64,000 nt of DNA from AP-15 sp963755435 (GTDB lineage: Bacteria > Pseudomonadota > Alphaproteobacteria > ATCC43930 > CGMCC-115725): positions 558,001-622,000 of the forward strand of contig CAVWJX010000005.1 of assembly GCA_963755435.1 (NCBI GenBank), in the 5' to 3' direction. How positions within the stretch are numbered: position 1 is the first letter of the stretch; the number at the start of each line of letters is the position of its first letter. Shown in pieces: positions 53,632 to 62,523 of this stretch. A program made the position numbers and the translations under genes. Below the pieces are notes generated by a model that made no database searches, was not told the DNA's origin, and was given only the letters and a program-made list of their open reading frames with translations.

Positions 53632-54852
53632 TCAGGCCGCTGTCGGAGCCGGCGACGCCGACGCCACCGGCGCTGCCGTAACCGCCGCGATCACCCGGTC
53701 GAGACGGGCCATCTGCATGTCCCAGCGGTAATTGGCTGCGACCGCGCCGCGCGCGCGCGCTGCCATCTGCGTCCGATATTCGCTGTCATGCAGCAGCCGG
53801 AGGATGTGCGCGGCGAATTCCTTGGGCTCGTCGGCCGCCAGAATGCCCTCCCCAGCGGCGATCGCGGTGGCGTTCCAGGCGATCGTCGAGGTCACGCATG
53901 GCAGGCCCATCGCCATCGCCTCGAGCAGTTTGTTCTGGATGCCGCGGGCCAGGCGCAGCGGTGCGGTAAACAATTGAGCCTCGTCGAGATCGGGCCGAGT
54001 ATCGGCCACCCAGCCGGTCACCCGCACCCCGGGCCGCTGCGCCAGGCGGCGCACCGCCGGCGATGGCCGGCTGCCGCAGATCGTCAGGCTGGCCGTCGGG
54101 ATTTCCGCCTGCACCAACGGCAGGATCTCCTCGCACAGCCATTGGACGGCGTCGACATTGGGGAGGTAGTCCATGACCCCAGTGAACACCATCGCGCCGG
54201 GGCGTTTCGCGCGGCCGGCACTGCGGAAATAATCGAGGTCGACGCCGTTGCCGACGAGGCTCACCGGAACCCCGGGAATCAGCCGCGCGAAATCGCGCTG
54301 CTCGACTGCGGTGCAGACCAGCGCGTGGGAAAAGCCGTGGGCGATATGGCGCTCATAGTCGAGCAGCCGGCGCTGCTCGGTCGCGTAGATCCATTTCATC
54401 GGCGCCCGCGCCCGCGCCGCGTATTGCCCCCATTTCAGCGAATCCAGATCCGAGAATTGCATGATCCGCGGCACCTGCGCGAACGGCTCGGCGTAGCGGG
54501 CGACATTGCCGCTGTAGACGATGATCAGATCGGGCTTCAGCGCGTCGAACTGTTCCCGGATCGCCCGGTGCAGACGCGGTTCGTCGTACGCCGCGACCGA
54601 CAATGGCCCGCCGCCGATCAGCGCGGCAAGCGCGCGCAGCCGGCTCGCCGGCCGACCGAGCGGCACCGCGGTGACGCTCGCCGCATAGTCCCGCAGCCCC
54701 GGAATGTTGTCGAGGTCGCCGGCGCCATCGCCGAGACAGAAGACATGCACCTCGTGCGCCGCTGCCAAGTGGCGGATTTCGTTGAAGGTCGCGATCTTGT
54801 CGCCGCGGTCGGGCGGGAACGGCACGCGCTGGCAGATGAAGAATATCCGCAC
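53632..54852 (-). CDS. Glycosyltransferase of the exosortase/PEP-CTERM-associated TIGR03087 type
   Basis: The product is 406 residues from GTG 54852. It starts MRIFFICQRVPFPPDRGDK and continues HEVHVFCLGDG, the N-terminal signature of the Stp1/TIGR03087 glycosyltransferases found with exosortase A systems. The GT-B C-terminal domain has VFTGVMDYLPNVDAVQWLCE, a conserved KLLEAMAMGLPCVTS and a Glu-rich catalytic region. It probably adds a sugar to exopolysaccharide or a surface glycan. The PEP-CTERM protein 8 kb away supports the connection. The divergent neighbour gmhA makes heptose for surface polysaccharide. Confidence 0.85.
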   Translation of the reverse strand: MRIFFICQRVPFPPDRGDKIATFNEIRHLAAAHEVHVFCLGDGAGDLDNIPGLRDYAASVTAVPLGRPASRLRALAALIGGGPLSVAAYDEPRLHRAIREQFDALKPDLIIVYSGNVARYAEPFAQVPRIMQFSDLDSLKWGQYAARARAPMKWIYATEQRRLLDYERHIAHGFSHALVCTAVEQRDFARLIPGVPVSLVGNGVDLDYFRSAGRAKRPGAMVFTGVMDYLPNVDAVQWLCEEILPLVQAEIPTASLTICGSRPSPAVRRLAQRPGVRVTGWVADTRPDLDEAQLFTAPLRLARGIQNKLLEAMAMGLPCVTSTIAWNATAIAAGEGILAADEPKEFAAHILRLLHDSEYRTQMAARARGAVAANYRWDMQMARLDRVIAAVTAAPVASASPAPTAA

Positions 54853-54998
54853 GGGTCCCTTGCCAATAATATCGGATCGTCGCTGCCGAGCTATATGCCG
54901 CGTTCGCGGTTGATTATAGTTTACCAGCGGGTGGGTTCGATCGGCATTTCGCTGGCCGGGTCCGGAAATAGCCGCGGCGGGACAGGGCGGATGCGCCG

Positions 54999-55577
54999 GT
55001 GAATGCGATCCGGGATTATCTGACGCAATCGCGCGACGCGGTCCAGGCGGCGATCGACGATCCAGGGTTTGGCAGGACCATCGCCGCCATCGTCGAACTG
55101 ACCGCCGGAGCGCTCGGCCGCGGCGGCAAGCTGCTGCTTGCCGGCAATGGCGGCAGCGCCGGCGACGCCCAGCACATCGCCGGCGAGTTCCTGTCGAGGC
55201 TTAACTACGACCGCGCCCCGGCCGCGGCCTTGGCCTTGACCACCGACAGCTCGGTGCTGACCGCGATCGGCAACGATTACGGGTTTGAACGGGTATTCGA
55301 GCGCCAGATCCGCGGCCTCGGCCGGGAAGGCGATGTGTTCATCGCGATCTCGACCTCGGGGCGCTCGCCGAACATTCTGCGGGCGATCGACGCCGCCCAC
55401 GAACGGGGACTCACGGTGGTCGGGCTGACCGGGCGCAGCGGCGGCGAGATGGCAGAGCGCTGCGATTTGTGCCTGCGCGCGCCGGCCGATGCGACGCAAC
55501 TCATTCAGCAGATTCACATCACCGCCGGGCACATCATTTGTGCGCTGGTTGAAGCTCGCCTGTTCCCTCGGTGCTGA
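54999..55577 (+). CDS. gmhA: Sedoheptulose-7-phosphate isomerase GmhA
   Basis: GmhA isomerises sedoheptulose-7-phosphate to D-glycero-D-manno-heptose-7-phosphate, the first step of ADP- or GDP-heptose synthesis. The product is 192 residues of a SIS domain from GTG 54999. Motifs: KLLLAGNGGSAGDAQHIAGEF, the ALTTDSSVLTAIGNDYG segment and FIAISTSGRSPNILRAI. The C-terminal QQIHITAGHIIC carries the metal-linked Gln/His pair. gmhB follows 14 bp later. The operon presumably feeds lipopolysaccharide or glycan assembly together with the adjacent glycosyltransferase. Confidence 0.93.
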   Translation: MNAIRDYLTQSRDAVQAAIDDPGFGRTIAAIVELTAGALGRGGKLLLAGNGGSAGDAQHIAGEFLSRLNYDRAPAAALALTTDSSVLTAIGNDYGFERVFERQIRGLGREGDVFIAISTSGRSPNILRAIDAAHERGLTVVGLTGRSGGEMAERCDLCLRAPADATQLIQQIHITAGHIICALVEARLFPRC

Positions 55578-55590
55578 CCATGGGCCGGCG

Positions 55591-56151
55591 TTGAGCGGCG
55601 ATACGCCGATCCGGCGCACAGCGCGGCGACCGGCGGCGTTTCTCGACCGCGACGGCGTGTTGAATCACGATGACGGGCATGTCGGCACGCGCGCGCGGTT
55701 CCGCTGGATCGACGGTGCCGCGGCGGCGGTCAGGCGGCTCAACGAGGCCGGGTGTTTCGTCTTCGTCGTGACCAATCAGTCCGGGATCGCGCGCGGCCTC
55801 TATTCCGAGGCGGAGGTGGGGGCGCTCCATGCGCAGATCGCTGGCGAACTCGCGGCCTCGGGCGCGCGGCTCGACGACATCCGCTGTTGCCCGTTCCATC
55901 CCGAGGCTGTGATCCCCGAATACCGCCGGGAGAGCAACTGGCGCAAACCGGCGCCGGGGATGATCGCCGACCTGATGCGATCATGGCCGGTCGACCGCGC
56001 CGCGAGCTTTCTTGTCGGCGACCGCGACAGCGATTGCGCCGCCGCCGCGGCCGCCGGGATCGCCAGCCACCTCTTCCCCGGCGGCGACCTCGACCGCTTC
56101 GTCGCGGAGATTCTGGTCGCGCGAGGGCGCTTAAACCTTGGCGGTGGTTGA
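55591..56151 (+). CDS. gmhB: D-glycero-manno-heptose-1,7-bisphosphate 7-phosphatase GmhB-like HAD hydrolase
   Basis: The product is about 186 residues if TTG 55591 is the start; the frame is open further upstream within gmhA, so the start is uncertain. HAD motifs are AAFLDRDGVLNHDDGHVG (nucleophile and acid Asp), VVTNQSGIARG and FLVGDRDSDCAAAAAAG. The zinc-binding loop of E. coli GmhB (CxH...CxC) is only partly kept: CCPFHPEA is present but the CxC position reads ESNWRKP. This points to a zinc-free variant. It belongs with gmhA in heptose synthesis. Its 3' end overlaps the DoxX gene by 21 bp on the other strand. Confidence 0.87.
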   Translation: MSGDTPIRRTARRPAAFLDRDGVLNHDDGHVGTRARFRWIDGAAAAVRRLNEAGCFVFVVTNQSGIARGLYSEAEVGALHAQIAGELAASGARLDDIRCCPFHPEAVIPEYRRESNWRKPAPGMIADLMRSWPVDRAASFLVGDRDSDCAAAAAAGIASHLFPGGDLDRFVAEILVARGRLNLGGG

Positions 56152-56565
56152 GAGCCTGGCCGATCGCGGCGCCAGCAGCCGATCGAGGCTCCACGCTCCG
56201 CCGCCCGCGACAAACAGATAGAAGAAGATGAAGCTGAACAGGATCGCCGCGTCGCCGCCGCTCACCGCCGGGAAAAAGCTCTTGGGAAGATGCCTCATGA
56301 AGTACGCCACGGCCATATCCCCGGACAGGATGAAGGCGACCGGGCGGGTGAACAACCCGACGCAGATCAGCGCCCCGCCAACCAGCTCGATCACTCCCTG
56401 CACCCCGAGCAACGATGCCAGGTGCAAATGCGCGAACGCCGCGATCGGCGGAACCCCGAAGAGCTTGGCCGTGCCATGGTCGAGAAAGGTGAGGCCGGCG
56501 ACAAAGCGCAGGACGCTTAAGATCCGCGGGTCCCAGATTGACCACCAGCTGTCGTTGTCGGACAC
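56131..56565 (-). CDS. DoxX family membrane protein
   Basis: The product is 144 residues starting at GTG 56565 with GGAGG upstream. Four hydrophobic helices are visible (ILSVLRFVAGLTFLDHG, LLGVQGVIELVGGALICVGL, VAFILSGDMAVAYFM, AILFSFIFFYLFVAGG). The FVAGLTFLDHGTAKLFG and FFPAVSGGDAAILFSF segments are typical of DoxX/SURF4-like proteins. The family includes thiosulfate:quinone oxidoreductase subunits and oxidative-stress membrane complexes, but most members have no known role. It converges with gmhB and overlaps it. Confidence 0.87.
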   Translation of the reverse strand: MSDNDSWWSIWDPRILSVLRFVAGLTFLDHGTAKLFGVPPIAAFAHLHLASLLGVQGVIELVGGALICVGLFTRPVAFILSGDMAVAYFMRHLPKSFFPAVSGGDAAILFSFIFFYLFVAGGGAWSLDRLLAPRSARLSTTAKV

Positions 56566-56715
56566 GGCGCAACCTCCTCGCGTGCGGTCGGGTTTAAGAT
56601 TGAACGCGAATTATCGGCATTGCTGCGCCGATGTCGCTGGTATTTAATGTCGCGGCGCTGGCGCCGTTGCCCGCAGCCATTTACATTCGACTTTTGGTTA
56701 AAGAGCGGGCGCAAT

Positions 56716-58248
56716 ATGGCCGCGCAGGTTCGGACGGTGGCGTTTCACGGGATCGAGGTACTCGAGGTCGAGACCCAGGTCACGATCGCCTCGGGCCTGC
56801 CGGCCTTCACCGTGGTCGGCCTGCCCGACAAGGCGGTCGCCGAATCGCGCGAACGGGTGCGCTCGGCGCTGCAATCCCTCGGGCTCGCCCTGCCGCCAAA
56901 ACGCATCACGGTCAACCTCGCCCCGGCCGACGTGCTCAAGGAGGGCAGCCATTTCGACCTGCCGATCGCCTTGGCCTTGCTGGTGGCGATGGGCGCCTTG
57001 CCGGCCGACGAGCTCGTCACCTATACGGCACTCGGCGAATTGTCGCTCGACGGCTCGGTGACCGGGGTCGCCGGGGTGCTGCTGGCCGGTTTGGCCGCGG
57101 CCAGCCGCGAGGGCGGGATCATCTGCCCGGCCGATTGCGGCGGCGAGGCGGCGTGGGCCGGCGAGATCGAGATCATCGCCGCGCCGAGCCTGCTGGCGAT
57201 CGTTAACCATTTCAAGGGAACCCAGCTGCTGCCCGCGCCGGAGCCGCGGTTGGCGCCGTCGCGTACTGCCGGGCTCGACCTCAAAGACGTAAAGGGCCAG
57301 GAAAGCGCCAAGCGGGCGATCGAGATTGCTGCCGCCGGCGGGCATAATTTGTTGATGATCGGCCCGCCCGGATCGGGTAAGTCGATGCTGGCGGCGCGAC
57401 TGCCGGGCCTGTTGCCGCCGCTCGAGCCGGCCGAGGCGCTCGAGCTCGGCATGATCCAATCGGTCGCGGGCGGGCTGCGCAGCGCCGGCTTGTCGCGCGA
57501 GCGTCCGTTCCGCGAGCCGCACCATTCGGCGTCGTTGCCGGCGATCGTCGGCGGCGGCATGCGCGCCCATCCGGGGGAGATCTCGCTGGCCCATCAAGGC
57601 GTGCTGTTTCTCGACGAATTGCCCGAATTCAATCGCGCCGCGCTCGAGGCATTGCGCCAGCCGCTCGAAACCGGCCGGGTCAGCATCGCCCGCGCCAACG
57701 GGCACGTGACCTATCCGGCGCGGTTTCAGCTGATCGCGGCGATGAACCCGTGCCGCTGCGGCCATTTTGTCGAGCAGGCCTGCGGCCGGGCGCCGCGCTG
57801 CGCCGAGGATTATCAGGGGCGGCTGTCGGGTCCGCTGCTCGACCGCATCGACCTGCACATCGACGTGCCCGCGGTGTCGCCGGCGGATCTCGCCTTGCCG
57901 CCGCCCGGCGAGGACAGTGCCGCAGTCGCCCGGCGGGTCGCGGCGGCGCGCAAACGGCAGACGGCGCGCTATGCGCAACTGCCGCCGGAGCGGCGCGTCG
58001 CCACCAATGCCGAGGCCGATGGCGGCTTGCTCGACGAGGTCGCCACGCCCGACGCGGAGGGCCGCGCCCTGTTGGTTCGCGCCACCGATCGGCTGCGTCT
58101 GTCGGCGCGCGGCTACCACCGGGTGCTGCGCGTGGCCCGCACCCTGGCCGACCTCGAAGGTGCCGCCGCGGTCGGCCGCCGGCACATCGCCGAGGCGCTG
58201 AGCTATCGCCGGCAGAGAACCTTGCCCGAAAGCACGTCGCGCCCGTGA
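56716..58248 (+). CDS. YifB-family Mg chelatase-like AAA ATPase (ComM-like)
   Basis: The product is 510 residues from ATG 56716. An N-terminal Lon-protease-like ChlI domain (FTVVGLPDKAVAESRERVR, RITVNLAPADVLKEGSHFDL) is followed by a AAA domain: Walker A GPPGSGKSMLAARL, then SLPAIVGGGMRAHPGEI and Walker B GVLFLDELPEF, and the sensor AMNPCRCG. A C-terminal Mg-chelatase domain has DRIDLHIDVPAV and RLSARGYHRVLRVARTLADL. The relative ComM is a helicase that drives branch migration in natural transformation. No competence genes are adjacent. Confidence 0.93.
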   Translation: MAAQVRTVAFHGIEVLEVETQVTIASGLPAFTVVGLPDKAVAESRERVRSALQSLGLALPPKRITVNLAPADVLKEGSHFDLPIALALLVAMGALPADELVTYTALGELSLDGSVTGVAGVLLAGLAAASREGGIICPADCGGEAAWAGEIEIIAAPSLLAIVNHFKGTQLLPAPEPRLAPSRTAGLDLKDVKGQESAKRAIEIAAAGGHNLLMIGPPGSGKSMLAARLPGLLPPLEPAEALELGMIQSVAGGLRSAGLSRERPFREPHHSASLPAIVGGGMRAHPGEISLAHQGVLFLDELPEFNRAALEALRQPLETGRVSIARANGHVTYPARFQLIAAMNPCRCGHFVEQACGRAPRCAEDYQGRLSGPLLDRIDLHIDVPAVSPADLALPPPGEDSAAVARRVAAARKRQTARYAQLPPERRVATNAEADGGLLDEVATPDAEGRALLVRATDRLRLSARGYHRVLRVARTLADLEGAAAVGRRHIAEALSYRRQRTLPESTSRP

Positions 58249-58255
58249 CGGGGGA

Positions 58256-59101
58256 TCACGCCGGCGGCGGCGCGGGCGGTGCCGCACCGGCGCGATTGCC
58301 TGAGCCCATGACCCGCGTGGCCGGGAACGCGATGCGGGCCACGGTGCCGAGCGCCGGCGCGCTGCGCAATGTGAGGCTGCCGCCATGCTGCTCGGTCAAG
58401 GCTTCCGCCAACATCAGGCCGAGGCCGGCGCCGGGGCGGGGCGGCGGCCCGTCCGCGCCGGTTTGTCCATCGCCAGACAACGCGGCAGGCATGGGTTCGA
58501 CGCCGATACCGGTATCGCTGACGACGAGGGCGAGCCCATCGGCGAGATCGGCGCTGATCTCGACCCGTCCGCCGGTCCCGGTAAATTTGACGGCGTTCGA
58601 GACGATGTTCAGCAGAATCTGGCGCAGCCGCAGCCGGTCGCAATAAAGGAGGGGCAGCACACTCGTCTCCGGCCGCCGGAGCAGTGCTACCCCGCCGCGC
58701 TCGGCCAATGGCGAGATCAATCGAAAGGTCTCGTCGACGACCTCGCCGACCGCGACCGGCTCTTCCCGCAATTCCACCGGGCCGGCCTCGCACCGGGCGA
58801 TTTCGAGGGTGGCCTCGATAATCCCGAGCAAATGCCGGCCGCAGAAGATGATGTCTTCGAGGTAATTGCGATCGGCGCGGTCGCCGGACCGGCCGGACCG
58901 GCCAGACTGTTGCGCCTGCATCAGTTCGGCAAAGCCGATGATGGTGCTGAGCGGGGTACGCAATTCGTGGCCGAGTTCGGCGAGCAGTGCCGATTTGGCG
59001 GCGGCCGCGGCGCTGGTCCGCGCCAATTCGCGGCGCAATTGAGCGATCGTCGCGCGGCAGCGGTCGATCTCCTGGCCGCGGGTTTGGTTCTCGTCGGGCA
59101 T
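58256..59101 (-). CDS. Soluble sensor histidine kinase
   Basis: The product is 281 residues from ATG 59101, with GGAG upstream; the frame is open to 59302. A coiled-coil-like N-terminus (EIDRCRATIAQLRRELART) leads to the H-box LLAELGHELRTPLSTIIGFA, where the His is phosphorylated. Then come the N-box ILLNIVSNAVKFTG, G1 LVVSDTGIGVEPM and G2 GAGLGLMLAEAL of the ATPase domain. There is no membrane segment and no recognisable sensor domain, so it is cytoplasmic and probably regulated by a partner. No response regulator is adjacent. The H-box and coiled-coil style resemble PleC/DivJ-type HisKA kinases, but orthology cannot be claimed. Confidence 0.85.
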   Translation of the reverse strand: MPDENQTRGQEIDRCRATIAQLRRELARTSAAAAAKSALLAELGHELRTPLSTIIGFAELMQAQQSGRSGRSGDRADRNYLEDIIFCGRHLLGIIEATLEIARCEAGPVELREEPVAVGEVVDETFRLISPLAERGGVALLRRPETSVLPLLYCDRLRLRQILLNIVSNAVKFTGTGGRVEISADLADGLALVVSDTGIGVEPMPAALSGDGQTGADGPPPRPGAGLGLMLAEALTEQHGGSLTLRSAPALGTVARIAFPATRVMGSGNRAGAAPPAPPPA

Positions 59102-59431
59102 CGCGACGCAATCTCCGATCATGCGGGAGCGATCCGACACGGCGGCTGAGAGGTCGGGGGAAGCTGCCGCGCCTCGTCCTGCTCGCCGGGCAAGTTCCGT
59201 CGTCGGATCCGCCGGTTGCAGATGCTTTGAATTGTCGCCGGTAATTGAAGTGTGCTTGGAAAGTAAGTTCGGACGCCGACGTAACGGTGCGGCGGTGGGC
59301 AAAATTCCATGCTTAACGCAATTGTATCAATTCTAACTATTAAGGTTAACGTGGGACAATAAGCGACGGCCGCAGCGCGGCGGCGGACCGGCTTTCCTCA
59401 GGCGCCGGCGTTCCTCAGACGCCGGCGTTCC
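59102..59431. other. Intergenic region upstream of the histidine kinase
   Basis: This 330-bp gap contains an A+T-rich patch at about 59300-59365, likely carrying the kinase promoter on the minus strand. Near 59399-59432 the 15-bp unit GGCGCCGGCGTTCCTCA recurs with small changes. No gene is recognised. Confidence 0.45.
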
Positions 59432-60445
59432 TCAGACGATAGAGGCGCGGCGTGCGGCGCGTAGTCGCAACCCCGGCGCCGGCCGTTCGAGCAGGACTTC
59501 GCGTCGAAAGCGCACCAGACGCGCCGGCCGACCGCCGGTGTCGGAACTGATCCCGCCGGTTTCCTCGACCAGGCCCTGCTGCTCGACGAGCCGGCGAAAA
59601 TTCTGCTTGTGCAGCCGCACCCCGGACAGCGCCTCGACCGTGCGCTGCAGCCGCAGCAACGTGAAGGATGGCGGCATCAGCTCGAACACTACCGGGCGGT
59701 ATTTGATCTTGCCGCGCAGCCGGCCGATCGCGGTGGCCAAAATGCGGCGATGGTCGGCGGCCATCGGCACTCCGAAAACCGGGCCGTCGGCCGCCGGGAT
59801 TGGGCGGCCGAGATCGCGCCAAGCCTCCGGGATCAGCGCTGCCTCATAAAGCAGCTCGTAGCGCTCGAGCACCAGTTCCTCGTTCCACGACGCGGCAAAG
59901 GCCAGACCCAGCCGTTCGGCGCGCAGCCGCCGCTCGGTTTCGCCGACTGCCTCCTGCGCCCAGCGGCGGAGCCGCGCGTGCAGCGGCGCCAGCGCCGCCG
60001 GCTCGCCGTTGCGCCAGTCCTCCCACGGGAAATGCCGGTACCAGCCATGCCACTCCGCGTCGGCGGCGCCATCGGTCCGCGCCTCGCGCGCCAGCGCCAA
60101 ATAGGCGACCGTTAGGGCCCGGACCGGGCCGTTATCGGCGCTTTCGATCCGGTCGCGGTCGCCAAACGTATAAAGCTGCTCGACATAGCCGAGGCTCTGG
60201 CCGGTCTGTCGCTCGACCCAGGCGCGCAGCCCGACTTCGAGAGTGCGATGCTCAACCTCCAACGGACCCGAGGGCAGCGCCTCGACCGGCTCCGGCCCCA
60301 GCCGCACGGTCAGGATGCGCGGCTCGTCGGCGGTTGCGGCGACGATCGCCGCGCTCAGCCGAATAGACAGCGAAGCGCCGCGCTCCGCCGCGCCCGGACG
60401 CGGCCGGGGGGGCGACGCCACGGCCCTTGCTGCACCGCTCTGCAT
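59432..60445 (-). CDS. nadQ: NadQ-like NAD-metabolism transcriptional regulator (NUDIX-related domain plus winged helix)
   Basis: The product is 337 residues. It has a NrtR-like NUDIX-related N-terminal domain with degenerate hydrolase motif (EVGLRAWVERQTGQSLGYVE, then QLYTFGDRDR) and a C-terminal winged-helix part (RLRGKIKYRPVVFELMPPSF, VEALSGVRLHKQNFRRLVE). KYRPVVFELMPPSFTLLRLQ is a hallmark of the alphaproteobacterial COG4111/NadQ family, described as a repressor of de novo NAD genes. No nad gene is adjacent in the window. The ATG at 60445 is taken for lack of a better site; the first 25 residues are variable. Confidence 0.75.
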   Translation of the reverse strand: MQSGAARAVASPPRPRPGAAERGASLSIRLSAAIVAATADEPRILTVRLGPEPVEALPSGPLEVEHRTLEVGLRAWVERQTGQSLGYVEQLYTFGDRDRIESADNGPVRALTVAYLALAREARTDGAADAEWHGWYRHFPWEDWRNGEPAALAPLHARLRRWAQEAVGETERRLRAERLGLAFAASWNEELVLERYELLYEAALIPEAWRDLGRPIPAADGPVFGVPMAADHRRILATAIGRLRGKIKYRPVVFELMPPSFTLLRLQRTVEALSGVRLHKQNFRRLVEQQGLVEETGGISSDTGGRPARLVRFRREVLLERPAPGLRLRAARRASIV

Positions 60446-60541
60446 GCGAAGCGAACATCCCTGATGCGCGTTCGCCGCATCCTAGCATATCGATCCGGGC
60501 ATATCGATCCGGCGCGGCGGCACTCGCATGAAGCCGATCGC

Positions 60542-61414
60542 TCATTCCGCCTCGATCCGCAGGTATTTCTCCGCCATCGCCTGCCAACGCGCGGTCCCGA
60601 CCGCCTCCTCGCGCTCTTGAAAGGTGGCGAGATCGGCCTCGACGCGGGTGGTGTCGCCATCCTGCTTCAGCGCGCTCAGCACCTTTTGCGCGGCCCGGAT
60701 CGCGGCGCGATGGGTCTGCGAGGGATAGATCCCGAGGCGGAAGCCCATGGTTTCGAGTTCGCCGGCCGGCACCATCGGGGTCTTGCCGCCCTCGAACACG
60801 TTGACCAGCGCCGGGCCGGCAACCCGGCGCGCGGCGATGCGCAATTCCTCGACATTCTGCGGCGCCTCGACAAAGCCGACATCGGCGCCGGCTTCGAGAT
60901 AGGCATTGACCCGGTCGATCGCGGCCGCCAGCCCCTCGATCGCGCGCGCGTCGGAGCGGGCGATGATGATCAGGTCCGGGTCCTGCCTGGTATCGACCGC
61001 GGCCTTGATCTTGCCGACCATCTCGCCGACCGAGATCACCTCCTTGCCCTCGTAATGTCCGCATTTCTTCGGCGAAACCTGGTCCTCGAGGTGAAACGCG
61101 GCGACCCCCGATTTCTCGTATTCGCGCACCGTGCGGACCACGTTGATCGCATTGCCGTAGCCGGTGTCGGCATCGGCGATGACCGGGATTGCGACCGCCT
61201 CGACCGTCAGCCCGATAAAGCGGACATTCTCAGACAGGGTCAGGAGCCCGAGATCGGGATAGCCGTTGGCCCGCGAATAGCCGCCGCCGGTCAGATAGAC
61301 CGCCTCGAACCCGGCCTGTTCGACCAGTCGCGCGGTGAGCGTGTCGTAGGCGCCCGGCACCATCGTGTAGCCGGTCCGCTCGATCAGTTGCCGCATCCTC
61401 TGCCGCATCGTCAT
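60542..61414 (-). CDS. Isocitrate lyase/PEP mutase superfamily protein
   Basis: The product is 290 residues of the (beta/alpha)8 ICL/PEPM fold. The start is ATG 61414, with GAGGGAGAA upstream. The GAYDTLTARLVEQAGFEAVY opening, the metal-binding PVIADADTGYGNAINV and the gating loop with HLEDQVSPKKCGHYEGKEVI are conserved. The KKCGH cysteine is the catalytic Cys of isocitrate and methylisocitrate lyases, so a lyase reaction is more likely than phosphonate mutase. The C-terminal helix region carries LGIYPSQTHRAAIRAAQKV. Candidates include 2-methylisocitrate or dimethylmalate lyase-type reactions or oxaloacetate decarboxylase. It is divergent from folD. Confidence 0.9.
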   Translation of the reverse strand: MTMRQRMRQLIERTGYTMVPGAYDTLTARLVEQAGFEAVYLTGGGYSRANGYPDLGLLTLSENVRFIGLTVEAVAIPVIADADTGYGNAINVVRTVREYEKSGVAAFHLEDQVSPKKCGHYEGKEVISVGEMVGKIKAAVDTRQDPDLIIIARSDARAIEGLAAAIDRVNAYLEAGADVGFVEAPQNVEELRIAARRVAGPALVNVFEGGKTPMVPAGELETMGFRLGIYPSQTHRAAIRAAQKVLSALKQDGDTTRVEADLATFQEREEAVGTARWQAMAEKYLRIEAE

Positions 61415-61533
61415 CGATATTCTCCCTCGCCGCGCTGGTCCGGCCCGATCGCCGAGCCGCGGATATTGTCAGCAACGGCCGGGCGGACCCGGTATAAAAT
61501 TTGCCATGCTGCACCAGCGAGGGGGAGGGCGGC

Positions 61534-62421
61534 GTGGCTGATGCGCGCATTATCGATGGCAAGGCGATCGCCGCCGAGCTGCGCCGGCGCGTCGCCGATG
61601 CTGCGGCGCGGTTGCGTGAAGGCCGCGGCCTTGTCCCCGGTCTCGCCACGATCCTGGTCGGCGACGATCCGGCGAGCCGCAGCTATGTCCGCGCCAAGGG
61701 CAATGCTTGTGCCACAGCCGGTCTCGCCTCGTTCGAGCGGCGTCTGCCGGGCGATGCCGGCGCCGCCGTACTGATCGGCGAAATCGCCGAACTCGCCGCC
61801 GATGACCGGGTCGACGGAATTCTCGTGCAGCTGCCGCTACCCGCTGGGATCGATGTTCATCGGGTGATCGCCGCGGTCGATCCGGAAAAGGATGTCGACG
61901 GTTTTCACCCGGTCAATGTCGGGCGACTATGGACCGGGTGTCCGGGTCTGGTGCCGTGCACGCCGCAGGGCATCCTGATGCTGTTGCACACGGCGCACCC
62001 GGATCTTGCCGGCGCCGAGGCGGTCGTGGTTGGGCGCTCGAACATTGTCGGCAAGCCGCTGACGGCATTGCTCGCGGCCGCCGATTGCACGGTCACGTTG
62101 GTTCATTCGAAGACCCGCGATGCGGCCGCCGTGGCTCGCCGCGCCGACATTGTGGTCGCCGCGACCGGCCGGCCGCTGATGGTCGGGGTGGATTGGGTCA
62201 AGCCCGGCGCGACGGTGATCGACGCCGGGATCAGTCCGATACGGGAACCGGACGGCGCCAGCCGGCTGGTCGGCGACGTCGATTTTGCCGCGGTGCGCGA
62301 AATCGCCGGGGCGATCACCCCAGTGCCGGGCGGCGTCGGTCCGATGACGATCGCCTGCCTGTTGCGCAATACGCTGATTGCCGCGTGCCGCCGCCGCGGG
62401 CTGGCTGATCCCGAGGTGTGA
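61534..62421 (+). CDS. folD: Bifunctional methylenetetrahydrofolate dehydrogenase/cyclohydrolase FolD
   Basis: FolD interconverts 5,10-methylene- and 10-formyl-tetrahydrofolate. The product is 295 residues from GTG 61534, with GGGGAG upstream. Motifs: SYVRAKGNACATAGL (catalytic Lys in YxxxK), GILVQLPLPAGIDVHRVI, VDGFHPVNVGRL, the NADP-binding VVVGRSNIVGKPLTALLA, DIVVAATGRP, and TPVPGGVGPMTIACLL. It is divergent from the PEP-mutase-like gene and upstream of a secreted protein. The family assignment is certain. Confidence 0.96.
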   Translation: MADARIIDGKAIAAELRRRVADAAARLREGRGLVPGLATILVGDDPASRSYVRAKGNACATAGLASFERRLPGDAGAAVLIGEIAELAADDRVDGILVQLPLPAGIDVHRVIAAVDPEKDVDGFHPVNVGRLWTGCPGLVPCTPQGILMLLHTAHPDLAGAEAVVVGRSNIVGKPLTALLAAADCTVTLVHSKTRDAAAVARRADIVVAATGRPLMVGVDWVKPGATVIDAGISPIREPDGASRLVGDVDFAAVREIAGAITPVPGGVGPMTIACLLRNTLIAACRRRGLADPEV

Positions 62422-62523
62422 ACCCCTGCCGCGCCCCAATTATGCCCTATGCGGCAGCGCGGAACGATCGCCCAGGCCGGACCGTTTGCCCCGTATCAGC
62501 AAATAGGCGAGGAGGCAATCGTT

